From NCBI GenBank assembly GCA_025056965.1, contig JANWVF010000058.1:1-53443 (forward strand): 53,443 bases of DNA, written 5' to 3'. The stretch is from Thermoflexales bacterium. Its GTDB lineage: Bacteria > Chloroflexota > Anaerolineae > J036 > Brachytrichaceae. The position numbers and the translations under genes were made by a program. Below the pieces are notes generated by a model. It searched no databases and was not told the origin of the DNA. It saw only the letters and a program-made list of their open reading frames with translations. How positions within the stretch are numbered: the stretch's first letter is position 1; each line of letters begins with the position of its first letter. Below are positions 1 through 8,315 of this stretch, in pieces.

Positions 1-198
1 CCGATTGACGCGCCACCGGCGCCGATCGCGGCCGGCGGCCACGGCACGCACGTGGCCGACATCATCGCCGGCCAGAACGTGAGCGACACCCATCGCGGCG
101 TCGCGCCGGGGGCCAAGCTCTATGCCGTGAAGGTGTGCAGTTCCGCTGGTGATCAACGCGCCGATCACCATCGCCGGCCATTACTCGAACACGGCTAG
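1..198 (+). pseudogene. 5' fragment of S8 (subtilisin-like) protease, out of frame with the rest
   Basis: Frame 1 from the window edge reads GGHGTHVADIIAG followed by GVAPGAKLYAVKVCSS, the catalytic His motif of subtilases and the strand after it. The frame then runs into unrelated residues and a stop at 196-198. From about 140 the matching protease sequence continues in another frame (LVINAPITIAG). The segment that normally lies between these points, including the oxyanion Asn region, is absent. The piece therefore looks like the N-terminal catalytic part of the protein encoded downstream, separated from it by a deletion and frameshift or by an assembly collapse. The catalytic Asp would lie left of the window. 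Confidence 0.75.
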
Positions 199-3100
199 CG
201 TGGATTGGGCACCCATCATCAACGGCTTCACCGGCCAAGTCGCCTATGTCGGGCGCGGCTGCCCGGCCGGCAGTTGGGGGCCGGCCGATCCCTACCTGGC
301 AAACCCGGCCGGCAAAGTGGCGCTGATTGACCGCGGTCAGTGCGCCGTCAGCTTGAAAGTAGACCGCGCCGTGATCTCCGGCGCCATCGGCGTGCTGATC
401 GCCAATAACGTGGCCGGCGATCCGCCTACCTTCTCCTTTGGCGGCGGCAGCAACATGACCGAGACGCTCATCATCCGCCAGAACGAAGGCAACCTGATCA
501 AGACCCAAGTGCCGACCAACGTGGTGACGGTGACGGTGTCACCGCTGACCTTCGTTTCGCTGGCCGGCAGCATGGTGGCCTCGTCGTCGCGCGGGCCGAA
601 CTACAGCTTCAGCGCCGCCAAGCCCGACATCGGCGCGCCGGGCGCTTCGGTCTCCGCAAGGTCGGGGAGCGGCACGGGCATGGCAGCATTCGGCGGCACG
701 TCGGGCGCAGCGCCGATGGTGGCCGGCGCGGCCGCGCTGTTGCTATCCGCCGAACCCGGTCTGCTGCCCCACGAAGTCAAGGCGCGCCTGATGAACACCG
801 CCGAGCGCAACGTGCTGATCAATCCGGCTGCCCAGCCCGGCGTGCTGGCTGAGATCAGCCGCATCGGCAGCGGCGAGGTGCGCGCCGATCGCGCCATCAG
901 CAGCACGACGACCGCCTTTGCGGCCAACCCGCAAATCCTCAACGGCGAGCCGTACACCGACGGCGTCAGCCTATCGCTGGGCTATCACCGCCTATTGACT
1001 GGCACATACACCTTCACTCGCAGCGTCGCGGTGGGCAACCAGAGTGGCAGCCCTCGCGTGTATAGCATCACGCCCACTTTCCGCTACACGGACGACTTGG
1101 TCAGCGGCGCAGTGACGGTTAGCGCGCCGCTCACGATCTCGGTAGGCGCTTCCCAGTATCAGTCCTTCGTAGTCACCTGGACGGTGGATGTCTCGAAGGC
1201 GCCGCTGTGGGCCTTTACCGGCGGCTCGTCGCTGGGCAACGGCAGCTTGCTTAGGACTAACGAGTTCGACGGTTATCTGCTCATCGGCGATGTGACCGAC
1301 ACGGTCAGCCTACCGTGGCACATCCTGACGCACCGCGCAGCCGGCATCCTCACCCCAACGGTGACCGGCGCCGTGGTGACGCAGAGCGCGCCGATCGTGA
1401 CGACGCTCAACAATCCACAGGGCGCGCGCAGCGGTCGCGTGGACACTTTTGCCTTAACGGCCATTAGCCCGCAGGATTACATCACGTTACCCGGACGTGG
1501 CGACAACGAGGCCGTTATTGACCTGCGCTACGTCGGCGTGCGCGCCGTGAGCATTGGGGGTGGGCAGTTCGGCGTGCAGTTCGCCATCAACACCTGGCAG
1601 CCACGCACCCACCCCAACTATCCGGCCGAGTTCGACATCTACATTGACAGCGACCGCGACGGCGTGGACGATTACGTGATCTTCAACGCCGAGCAAAACG
1701 GCTTCGGCGCCACGGGTGCAAACCTGGTGTTCGTCGGACCGCTGCCGGGCGGGCCGTTCAACGCTTTCTACTTTGCCGACGCCGACCTCAACTCCGGCAA
1801 TATCATCTTTACCGTGCCGGCGAACCAGATTGGCCTGAGCTTGACCAATCCTTCTGCTTGGCAGCCGTTCGACTTCTACGTGCTGGCCTTCGACAATTAC
1901 TTCACCGGCTTCCTAACCGACTACACAGAGGTCATGCGGGTGAACCCAGCTTACCTGCGCGCGACGGCCGGCGTGTCGCCCAGCGCTGTGCCGGCCGGTG
2001 GCAGCAGCACCTTGACGATCAGCAAATGGGCCTACAACGACACGGAGTCGCCGTCGCAGCTCGGCGTCTTGTTGATGTACCGCGACGCGCAGTGGGGTCG
2101 CGAGGCCGACGTCATCACCCTGGACATGCCCTCGATCGTGGTCACCAAGACGGTCGGCCTGAACCCGAGCGTGTGCGCCACGACGAAACAGATCACCGTC
2201 ACCACCGGCACCACGGTGTATTACTGCTACACCGTGCAGAACACCGGCAACATCACGCTGACCCAGCATAACCTGTATGACTCGGCGCTCGGCACGATCC
2301 TGAACAATTTCGCCTACACCCTGACGCCAGGGGCGAGCGTGTTCATCACGGCTGCTGCCACGCTGACCCAGACGACGGTGAACCTGGCCGAATGGGAAGG
2401 CTTCGCTCCGAACGGTGACTTCCCGGCCTATTGGTCCGACACGGCGCGCGTGAACGTGTATACGCCGACGCTGACTATGCTGACCGTAAGCGCGGCGCCG
2501 AACACTTTGTTCGCCAACGGAGCCAGCACGGCCACCGTCGTCGCCCAAGTGCGCGATCAGTTCAACGCGCCGTTTGTTGGGCAGGCAGTCGCCCTACTGG
2601 CCAGCCAGGGCGCCTTGTCGGCCAACAGCGGCACAAGCGACGCCAGCGGCAACGTCACCGTGACGCTGACTGCGCCGATGGATGCCGGCATAGGCACGAT
2701 CTTCGCCGTGGCCGGCGCGCTCAACACCTCGACGACGGTCACCTTTGTGCAACAACTGACCGACACAGTCACCTTCAACTTAAGCAGCCTGTCGCAGTCA
2801 TCGGTCGTAGTGACCAGCGGCGGCGTGTTGACCTACACCTTCACGGTGACCAACAGCGGTCCCGGCAACGCTGCGAACGTGTTGATGGTCGCGCCGATCC
2901 CCAGCGGGACGAGCTATGTGGTCGGCAGCGCCAGCGGCGGCACGCCCTTCGGCGGCAGCTTGATGATGCTGATGGGCGGGCACGGGACATTCAGCCCGGC
3001 CTCGCCGATGGCGACGACCGCGGTTATCTGGCAGGGCAACATCGCTGCCAACGCCAGCCACACAATTCAGTACGCCGTGAAAGCAAACCTGATCCAGGGA

Positions 3101-3214
3101 ACCATCACTAACACGTCCAAGGTATACCTGGGCAATGTGGAGGGTGGAGCGTTCACCGTGACAGCACAAGTGCAGCCCGCGGCGCGCATCTTCTTGCCTA
3201 TCGTGCGGCGTTAG
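149..3214 (+). CDS. S8 family serine peptidase with PA, Big-1 and DUF11-type domains (5' truncated/frameshifted)
   Basis: This is most of a large secreted subtilisin-type protease. Residues about 20-125 form a protease-associated (PA) insert domain. The nucleophile motif GGTSGAAPMVAG is present with Ser185 (codon 701-703). After it come beta-rich regions, a Big-1-like domain at about 770-870 (TLFANGASTATVVAQVRDQ) and a DUF11-type repeat at about 885-1000 (LTYTFTVTNSGPGNAANV). The protein ends in FLPIVRR. The GTG at 149 is only the first in-frame start. The true N-terminus and the catalytic His are upstream in another frame, so as sequenced the gene cannot make a complete protease. A hairpin follows the stop. 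The family call is firm; activity is doubtful. Confidence 0.85.
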   Translation: MINAPITIAGHYSNTASVDWAPIINGFTGQVAYVGRGCPAGSWGPADPYLANPAGKVALIDRGQCAVSLKVDRAVISGAIGVLIANNVAGDPPTFSFGGGSNMTETLIIRQNEGNLIKTQVPTNVVTVTVSPLTFVSLAGSMVASSSRGPNYSFSAAKPDIGAPGASVSARSGSGTGMAAFGGTSGAAPMVAGAAALLLSAEPGLLPHEVKARLMNTAERNVLINPAAQPGVLAEISRIGSGEVRADRAISSTTTAFAANPQILNGEPYTDGVSLSLGYHRLLTGTYTFTRSVAVGNQSGSPRVYSITPTFRYTDDLVSGAVTVSAPLTISVGASQYQSFVVTWTVDVSKAPLWAFTGGSSLGNGSLLRTNEFDGYLLIGDVTDTVSLPWHILTHRAAGILTPTVTGAVVTQSAPIVTTLNNPQGARSGRVDTFALTAISPQDYITLPGRGDNEAVIDLRYVGVRAVSIGGGQFGVQFAINTWQPRTHPNYPAEFDIYIDSDRDGVDDYVIFNAEQNGFGATGANLVFVGPLPGGPFNAFYFADADLNSGNIIFTVPANQIGLSLTNPSAWQPFDFYVLAFDNYFTGFLTDYTEVMRVNPAYLRATAGVSPSAVPAGGSSTLTISKWAYNDTESPSQLGVLLMYRDAQWGREADVITLDMPSIVVTKTVGLNPSVCATTKQITVTTGTTVYYCYTVQNTGNITLTQHNLYDSALGTILNNFAYTLTPGASVFITAAATLTQTTVNLAEWEGFAPNGDFPAYWSDTARVNVYTPTLTMLTVSAAPNTLFANGASTATVVAQVRDQFNAPFVGQAVALLASQGALSANSGTSDASGNVTVTLTAPMDAGIGTIFAVAGALNTSTTVTFVQQLTDTVTFNLSSLSQSSVVVTSGGVLTYTFTVTNSGPGNAANVLMVAPIPSGTSYVVGSASGGTPFGGSLMMLMGGHGTFSPASPMATTAVIWQGNIAANASHTIQYAVKANLIQGTITNTSKVYLGNVEGGAFTVTAQVQPAARIFLPIVRR

Positions 3215-3243
3215 CGCATAGAGCGGGCTTGCCCAACAAAACA

Positions 3244-3274
3244 GCGGAGCCGGCTAGGACTTGGCCGGCTCCGC
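3244..3274 (-). terminator. Hairpin terminator between convergent genes
   Basis: A perfect 11-bp stem (GCGGAGCCGGC/GCCGGCTCCGC) has a 9-nt loop and sits between the protease stop and the stop of the leftward gene at 3289. Read leftward it is followed by TGTTTTGTTGG, so it best fits termination of the minus-strand gene, but it could act in both directions. Confidence 0.6.
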
Positions 3275-3288
3275 CGTTCACCTTTGGG

Positions 3289-3972
3289 CTAAATCAGGCC
3301 GCGCGGGGCAAGCACCTCTCCATCGCTCTTCAGCAGCCCAATGCCGACCGACTCCGCCAATTCCTGCGCGCCTAGATCGAAGCGGATGCCATAAGCATAG
3401 ACCAGATAGGGGCCTTCGCAACCTCGCTCGGCCAATTGGCGACGCCACTCCGGCGATGTCATGCGTTGCGCCCAGGCCTGTATATCTCGTCGGCTCAGGC
3501 GCGCCTTCGCCTCGACAACCGCCCACACGCGCCGTCCTGCCGGGTCCTCTAACGGCAAAACGACATCTATCTCCCCCTGTCCATCGATTGGCAGTGAATA
3601 GGGCGGCTGCAGCACGCGGTAGCCTTTACGCCGCAGCACCACTTCGACGACGCTGGCAGCTTCTTCTTCCACAGTGGAACCGAAGGTGCGTTGCAGGTCT
3701 CCTACCGCCTTACCCAGATTGTCCACCCGCTGGGTCAGCAGATCCAGGCGCTGATCGGTGCGCTGCAGCGCCTCGGCTAACTCTTCCACGCGCTGATCGG
3801 TGCGCCGCTGCGCCTCGGCTAGTTCGCGCAGCGCCTCGGCCAACTCACGCACAACTCTGGGCAGACCTAGGATTTCATCGGTCAGCACTAAGCGGCGCAA
3901 TTCCTCACGCCACTCTGGATGCTCATACAGCGCGCTGACGAGCTCGCGAAACTCCGTAATGCCGATAGCCAT
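3289..3972 (-). CDS. Coiled-coil protein with PD-(D/E)XK nuclease-like C-terminal domain (DUF3782-type)
   Basis: The protein has 227 aa. Residues 40-95 form a charged heptad coiled coil with a repeated RRTDQRV/QRTDQRL unit. The C-terminal part resembles a PD-(D/E)XK fold: GEIDVVL carries E134 and D136, and VVEAKA carries E154 and K156, so the usual D...ExK metal-binding set is present. Proteins of this shape (coil plus nuclease-like domain, DUF3782 and relatives) are frequent in Chloroflexota and cyanobacteria, often in many copies, and have no settled function. It stands alone between a protease and a membrane glycan protein. A TAGAAT hexamer lies about 24 nt before the ATG. The fold call is moderately sure; nuclease activity is inference. 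Confidence 0.75.
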   Translation of the reverse strand: MAIGITEFRELVSALYEHPEWREELRRLVLTDEILGLPRVVRELAEALRELAEAQRRTDQRVEELAEALQRTDQRLDLLTQRVDNLGKAVGDLQRTFGSTVEEEAASVVEVVLRRKGYRVLQPPYSLPIDGQGEIDVVLPLEDPAGRRVWAVVEAKARLSRRDIQAWAQRMTSPEWRRQLAERGCEGPYLVYAYGIRFDLGAQELAESVGIGLLKSDGEVLAPRGLI

Positions 3973-4079
3973 TGTTTTGCCCCGCAGCCTTGCATATTCT
4001 AACCTGACACTCTTGTCGTTCGAGCGGCCTTCGCGCGGCCCAATCCAGAGTTACAAAGCCAGCCATCGGCTGAGGGTCG

Positions 4080-4085
4080 TACAAT
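4080..4085 (+). promoter_or_regulatory. -10-like element TACAAT before the glycosidase/O-antigen ligase gene
   Basis: TACAAT lies 13 nt before the GTG start at 4099. There is no Shine-Dalgarno sequence in the gap and no good -35 at 16-18 nt. It fits a very short or absent 5' leader. Confidence 0.35.
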
Positions 4086-4098
4086 CGGCATCGCGATC

Positions 4099-7000
4099 GT
4101 GAACTGGTCAACTCAGCACTGCCGCATACTCTCTGTGCTTGCGCTACTTGCCCTCGCGCTATCTACTACTTCCCTGATCGGCCTGCAGTCTGCCCGAGCG
4201 CTACAAGCGCGCGGGCGTGTGTTGCCCTTCCCCCGGCCGGTGTTCGGGGCAGAGTCGCTGCGCTTGGGCGTTAACGCCGCGCTCGAACAATACGACGCCG
4301 ACACGCTCGACGCGCTCTTGGCCGACTTATCGCGGCGCGGCGTGCGCTGGGTGCGACAAGAATTCCGCTGGAGCGCGATCGAGCCGCAACGCGGCCAGTT
4401 CGACTGGTCGGCGAGCGACCGCATCGTCCAGGCAGCTGTCCGCCATGGCATCCACATCTTGCCGGTGCTGTGGACGACGCCGACTTGGGCACGCGCGCCC
4501 TCCGCTTCGGCACAATTTCCGCCCGTGGAGACTGCACCGCCCGCCGACGTAGACGACTACGCGCGATTCGTTCAGGCGTTCGCGAAGCGCTACGACGTCG
4601 AGCCGTCGCCCATCTTCGCCTACCAGATCTGGGATGAGCCAAACCTGAGCGCGGCATGGGGCAATGCGCTGATAGATCCGACTTATTACCTGCAAATGCT
4701 GCGCGCCGCACGCCGCGCGATCCACGAGGTGAACCCGGACGCACGCATCATGCTGGCCGGTTTGGCGCCCACCGTCGAACAGAGCAACATCAACCTTGCG
4801 CCGCAGACCTTTCTGCTCAAGCTGTATCAGCTCGGCGGCCACGAGGCGTTCGACATCGCCGCGGCTAAGGCGTATGGCTTCGACTTTCCGCCGGATGACC
4901 GGCGCGTGGATGCGGGCGTGCTGAACTTCTCGCATGTGATCTTGATGCGTGAGATGATGGTGGCCCACAACGACGGCCACAAGGCAATTTGGCTCACCTC
5001 GTTCGGCTGGAACGCGCTGCCGGCGGGGTGGCAAGGTGAGCCTTCGATCTGGGGCAACACGACCGAGGCACAGCAAGCCGACTATACCTATCGCGCCGTC
5101 CGGCGGGCAGCGCTGGAGTGGCCATGGGTGGGAGGTATGTTCGTTGACGGTCTGCAACCACGCCCGCGCCATACTCGCCCCGAAGCTGACGCGCGTTGGG
5201 GCTTCGCGCTGCTCGACCCACAGAGACGACCTCGGCCAGTTTATGAGGCGCTGACGCAAGCCGTCGCCGACGCTGAGCGCGCGCCGCGCGCGCAGCTGTT
5301 CGCCAACTGCCGATCATCGCAAAGTCTATACCGCACGCTCAACCTCGACAATGTCATGACCGCGATGCCGGAGATCTTAGCGTCCAAGCCGGACTGCACG
5401 ACGCCTAACCCGCGCGCGGCGTTCAGCGAAGGTTGGCGCTTCGGCCAGCTCGGCGCCGACATCCCCGATCGGCCCGACGCACAAGTGCGGTTTCGCTTCA
5501 CGGGCGACTCGCTGGCATTAATCGTGCGGCGTGGCAATTACCGCGCTTACACTTTTGTGCGCGTGAACGGCCGGCCGGCCAACTTGCTGCCCACCGAGCC
5601 GCGCGGGGCATACCTCATCATGACCTCGCCCGGCCTGTATCCCGTCATCGAGACGATTCCGGTCGCCACCGGCCTAGGCGAGGGAGAACACATCGCCGAG
5701 ATTACGCTAGATCGGGGCTGGAATCAGTGGGCGCTGATCGGGTGGAGCAGCGCCCCACCCGACGAGGGGCAGTGGACGGCCGTCGGCTGGCTGGCGGCGG
5801 GCGTCGGTGCGTTGAGCGTCATCGCTTTGATCGCAGTCGCACCGCGCGCCCGCTGGCGTGAGTGGTGCGCGGCGTGGATGGCGCGCCTATGCGGCAACCG
5901 ACCGGATGCCGAGCAGTGGAACGCGCGCGCCATCCTCGTGGCAATCGTCCTGTGGTTCAGCGCAGCGCTGACCTGGGCACAGGATGCGGCGATCGCTTAC
6001 CGCAATCTCGGCCTGGGGCCGAACGTCGTCTTCACTGCTCTGGCTTCCGGTGTGTTGTTTTGGTCACCCGTGATGGTGATCAGCCTGATCGCGCTCATCG
6101 CGTTGACGGCGCTCGTGATGCTGCGGTTGGAGGCGGGCCTAATGCTGTTAGCGTTCTTCATCCCGTTTTACCTTCTGCCGCAACGCCTGTTCGAGCGGTC
6201 ATTCGCCATGGTTGAACTACTCACCTTGATGTGCGTAGCCTCATGGGCGGTGCGATGGGTCAGGCACATCTACGCGCAGCGCACGACGCGTAAGGCCGCG
6301 CTAAGCCTTTCCTCCTTAGCCGCCCAATTCTCGCTGTTCGACTGGAGCGTGCTTGGACTGGTCGGGGTAGCGCTGCTTTCGGCGCTACAGGCGGACTTCC
6401 GGGTTGAAGCGTTCCGGGAACTGCGGCTGGTCATCGTTGAACCGGCGCTGGTCTATTTGATGCTGCGAACACTGCCTGCGACGCCGGGCGAAGGAATGGC
6501 GCGGCGATTCATGCCGATCGTCGAGGGCTTCGTGCTCGGCGCGGCCGTCGTGGCGACGATCGGCCTAATCAACTATGCACAAGGCAACACTATCGAAGCC
6601 GAATTCGGGCTGCCACGCATCAAAAGCGTGTTCGGCTCGCCCAACAACGACGCGCTCTATCTGGAACGCGCACTGCCGATCCTGCTAGCTATGGCCATCC
6701 TCGGCTATCCCGCGTGGCGCATGAAGCATCGAGAGGCACTCTGGCAACCAACGCTCGATTCTCTGCGCTTCGTGCTCTACCCGATCGGCATCCTGCTGGT
6801 CACGCTTGCGCTGCTGCTCACCCAGTCACGCGGGGCGCTGCTGCTGGGCGTGCCGGCAGCGATGATCACCGTGCTGCTGCTGGCCGGCCGGCGCTGGCGC
6901 CTGCTGGGGATTGGCTTGCTGGCAGCCGCAATTCTGGGTTTCGCCGTGCTGCTCAGCGGCGCGGCGCAGCCACTGTTGGAGGGCACGCGCTTCGCTGGCG

Positions 7001-7440
7001 CGCTGGACCTGCAACGCGGCACCGGCTTCTTCCGACTGAACTTGTGGCAAAGCGCCGTCAACATGTGGCGTGACCACCCGCTGCTCGGCGTCGGACCCGA
7101 CAACTTCCTCTATGCGTATCGTAGCTTCTACATCTTGCCGGCCGCTTGGCAAGAGCCGAACTTGTCCCATCCACACAACTTGCTGTTCGACTTCGCCACC
7201 CGCCTGGGAACGCTAGGGGTGCTTGTCGGCATTGGGCTGATATTCGGTTATATCTCGCTGATCAAGCGAACCCTACAGGTCAACCGCCCGCTGGCCGTTG
7301 GCTGCGCCGGCCTGCTGGCCGCCACGCTCGCGCACGGCTTAGTGGACCACAGCTTCTTCCTGCTGGAGCTGGCGCATGCTTTCATGCTGACGGCCGGGGT
7401 GATGGTCGCTGCTGCCTCTGCTACCGACAGTACACCTTAG
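4099..7440 (+). CDS. Fusion protein: GH39/GH5-like glycosidase domain plus O-antigen ligase (Wzy/WaaL-type) membrane domain
   Basis: The 1113-aa protein starts at GTG. An N-terminal hydrophobic segment (about 10-33) exports residues 50-400, which look like a clan GH-A TIM barrel: RRGVRWVRQEFRW, then YQIWDEPN with the acid/base Glu at 180. The strand that should carry the nucleophile reads IWLTSFGW, with Ser301 where Glu is expected. A beta-rich region (about 410-555) and a TM helix (about 565-585) follow. From about 615 to 1100 there is a polytopic domain with O-antigen ligase hallmarks, LLTQSRGALL (908-912) and NLSHPHNLLFDF (His1024, His1026). The ligase half would join lipid-linked glycan to an acceptor outside the membrane. 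The outer domain may bind rather than cut glycan. The 3' end overlaps the convergent ThuA gene by 20 bp. Confidence 0.85.
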   Translation: MNWSTQHCRILSVLALLALALSTTSLIGLQSARALQARGRVLPFPRPVFGAESLRLGVNAALEQYDADTLDALLADLSRRGVRWVRQEFRWSAIEPQRGQFDWSASDRIVQAAVRHGIHILPVLWTTPTWARAPSASAQFPPVETAPPADVDDYARFVQAFAKRYDVEPSPIFAYQIWDEPNLSAAWGNALIDPTYYLQMLRAARRAIHEVNPDARIMLAGLAPTVEQSNINLAPQTFLLKLYQLGGHEAFDIAAAKAYGFDFPPDDRRVDAGVLNFSHVILMREMMVAHNDGHKAIWLTSFGWNALPAGWQGEPSIWGNTTEAQQADYTYRAVRRAALEWPWVGGMFVDGLQPRPRHTRPEADARWGFALLDPQRRPRPVYEALTQAVADAERAPRAQLFANCRSSQSLYRTLNLDNVMTAMPEILASKPDCTTPNPRAAFSEGWRFGQLGADIPDRPDAQVRFRFTGDSLALIVRRGNYRAYTFVRVNGRPANLLPTEPRGAYLIMTSPGLYPVIETIPVATGLGEGEHIAEITLDRGWNQWALIGWSSAPPDEGQWTAVGWLAAGVGALSVIALIAVAPRARWREWCAAWMARLCGNRPDAEQWNARAILVAIVLWFSAALTWAQDAAIAYRNLGLGPNVVFTALASGVLFWSPVMVISLIALIALTALVMLRLEAGLMLLAFFIPFYLLPQRLFERSFAMVELLTLMCVASWAVRWVRHIYAQRTTRKAALSLSSLAAQFSLFDWSVLGLVGVALLSALQADFRVEAFRELRLVIVEPALVYLMLRTLPATPGEGMARRFMPIVEGFVLGAAVVATIGLINYAQGNTIEAEFGLPRIKSVFGSPNNDALYLERALPILLAMAILGYPAWRMKHREALWQPTLDSLRFVLYPIGILLVTLALLLTQSRGALLLGVPAAMITVLLLAGRRWRLLGIGLLAAAILGFAVLLSGAAQPLLEGTRFAGALDLQRGTGFFRLNLWQSAVNMWRDHPLLGVGPDNFLYAYRSFYILPAAWQEPNLSHPHNLLFDFATRLGTLGVLVGIGLIFGYISLIKRTLQVNRPLAVGCAGLLAATLAHGLVDHSFFLLELAHAFMLTAGVMVAAASATDSTP

Positions 7441-8098
7441 CGAAAGGCAGACCCATCTCGGTCTGCCATTCGCCGGCCGCCCAGCGCATTCCGCGCGCCA
7501 TCATCGTGAGCACCGGCGGCATGGCCACGATATTCGCCTGGTGGCCCAAAGAACAATAGAACACGCGCCCTTTACCGTAGGTCTTCGTCCACACTACCGG
7601 CATAATTGTGTCGCCGTAGTCCTCGAAAGTTGTCGTCGCCATCACCCGAATGGCCGGATCTACGTGCATGTAGTATTTCTCGCTCCACACCTCAAAGTCC
7701 GCGATGCCTTCGGTAATAGGGTTGTGGTCAATGATGTTGACCCAATAGTGCCGGCCGTCGTTGCCCGGATGCGCGACCCACTGGCCGCCGGTCATGAACT
7801 GATACTCAGTCTCGTTGCGAAAGGCATCGCACATCCCGCCATGGCAGCCGGCCAGGCCCACGCCACTGCGCACGGCTTCCAGCAAGGGCTCAAGTTGCTC
7901 GCGCTTGATCGTGCCCATGGTCCAAATCGGCACAATCAGGTCAAGCGACTTGAGGTGGTTCACATCGAGGAAGGCGTCAAGCGTGTTGGCGCGTTCGACC
8001 GAGAACCCATCGCGCGTAAGCGCGTCGGCGAGCAGTTGTGAGACTTCCTTCGGCTGGTGACCTTCCCAGCCCCCGTAAACGATGAGCGCTTTCTTCAT
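7421..8098 (-). CDS. ThuA-like domain protein
   Basis: The 225-aa protein matches the ThuA family (class I glutamine amidotransferase-like fold). The N-terminal strand and turn KKALIVYGGWEGHQP, the LAGCHGGM segment in the nucleophile-elbow position, the WVAHPG loop, and the late VVWTKTYGKGRVFYCSLGH are typical. ThuA proteins are linked to trehalose and other disaccharide use, but the reaction is unresolved for most members. No sugar operon adjoins it. The start ATG at 8098 has TAAAAT nine nt upstream (8108-8113) and no ribosome binding site, suggesting a leaderless transcript. The 3' end overlaps the preceding plus-strand gene tail to tail. Confidence 0.85.
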   Translation of the reverse strand: MKKALIVYGGWEGHQPKEVSQLLADALTRDGFSVERANTLDAFLDVNHLKSLDLIVPIWTMGTIKREQLEPLLEAVRSGVGLAGCHGGMCDAFRNETEYQFMTGGQWVAHPGNDGRHYWVNIIDHNPITEGIADFEVWSEKYYMHVDPAIRVMATTTFEDYGDTIMPVVWTKTYGKGRVFYCSLGHQANIVAMPPVLTMMARGMRWAAGEWQTEMGLPFAKVYCR

Positions 8099-8315
8099 GG
8101 CTAATTCATTTTAAGCCTTCGCGAGCTCGGCACGGATTTGCAATGCGTCGCACCGACGATGCGCGTGACGCTCGTGGGCAGCGCGGCCGATAGGCGCGCC
8201 GCGAGATCATCTCCACTCGTGGGGTCAAGACCTGCTGCGATGCCGGATTCCCTGCTCCCTGCCTTCGCGAAGATGGGCTGCCGCTCTCGGCTAAACGTCA
8301 CCGATTTGAAGCTCG
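8099..8315. other. Intergenic region without a convincing gene
   Basis: About 217 bp lie between the ThuA gene start and the stop of the sensor gene. Apart from the -10-like TAAAAT at 8108-8113 I see no RNA gene, strong hairpin or conserved coding sequence. A 66-codon open frame on the minus strand has no family features. Confidence 0.4.

Noticed and set aside
8101-8301. A 66-codon minus-strand open frame between the ThuA gene and the sensor gene
   Set aside because: It has no family motif, no ribosome binding site and would cover the likely ThuA promoter.
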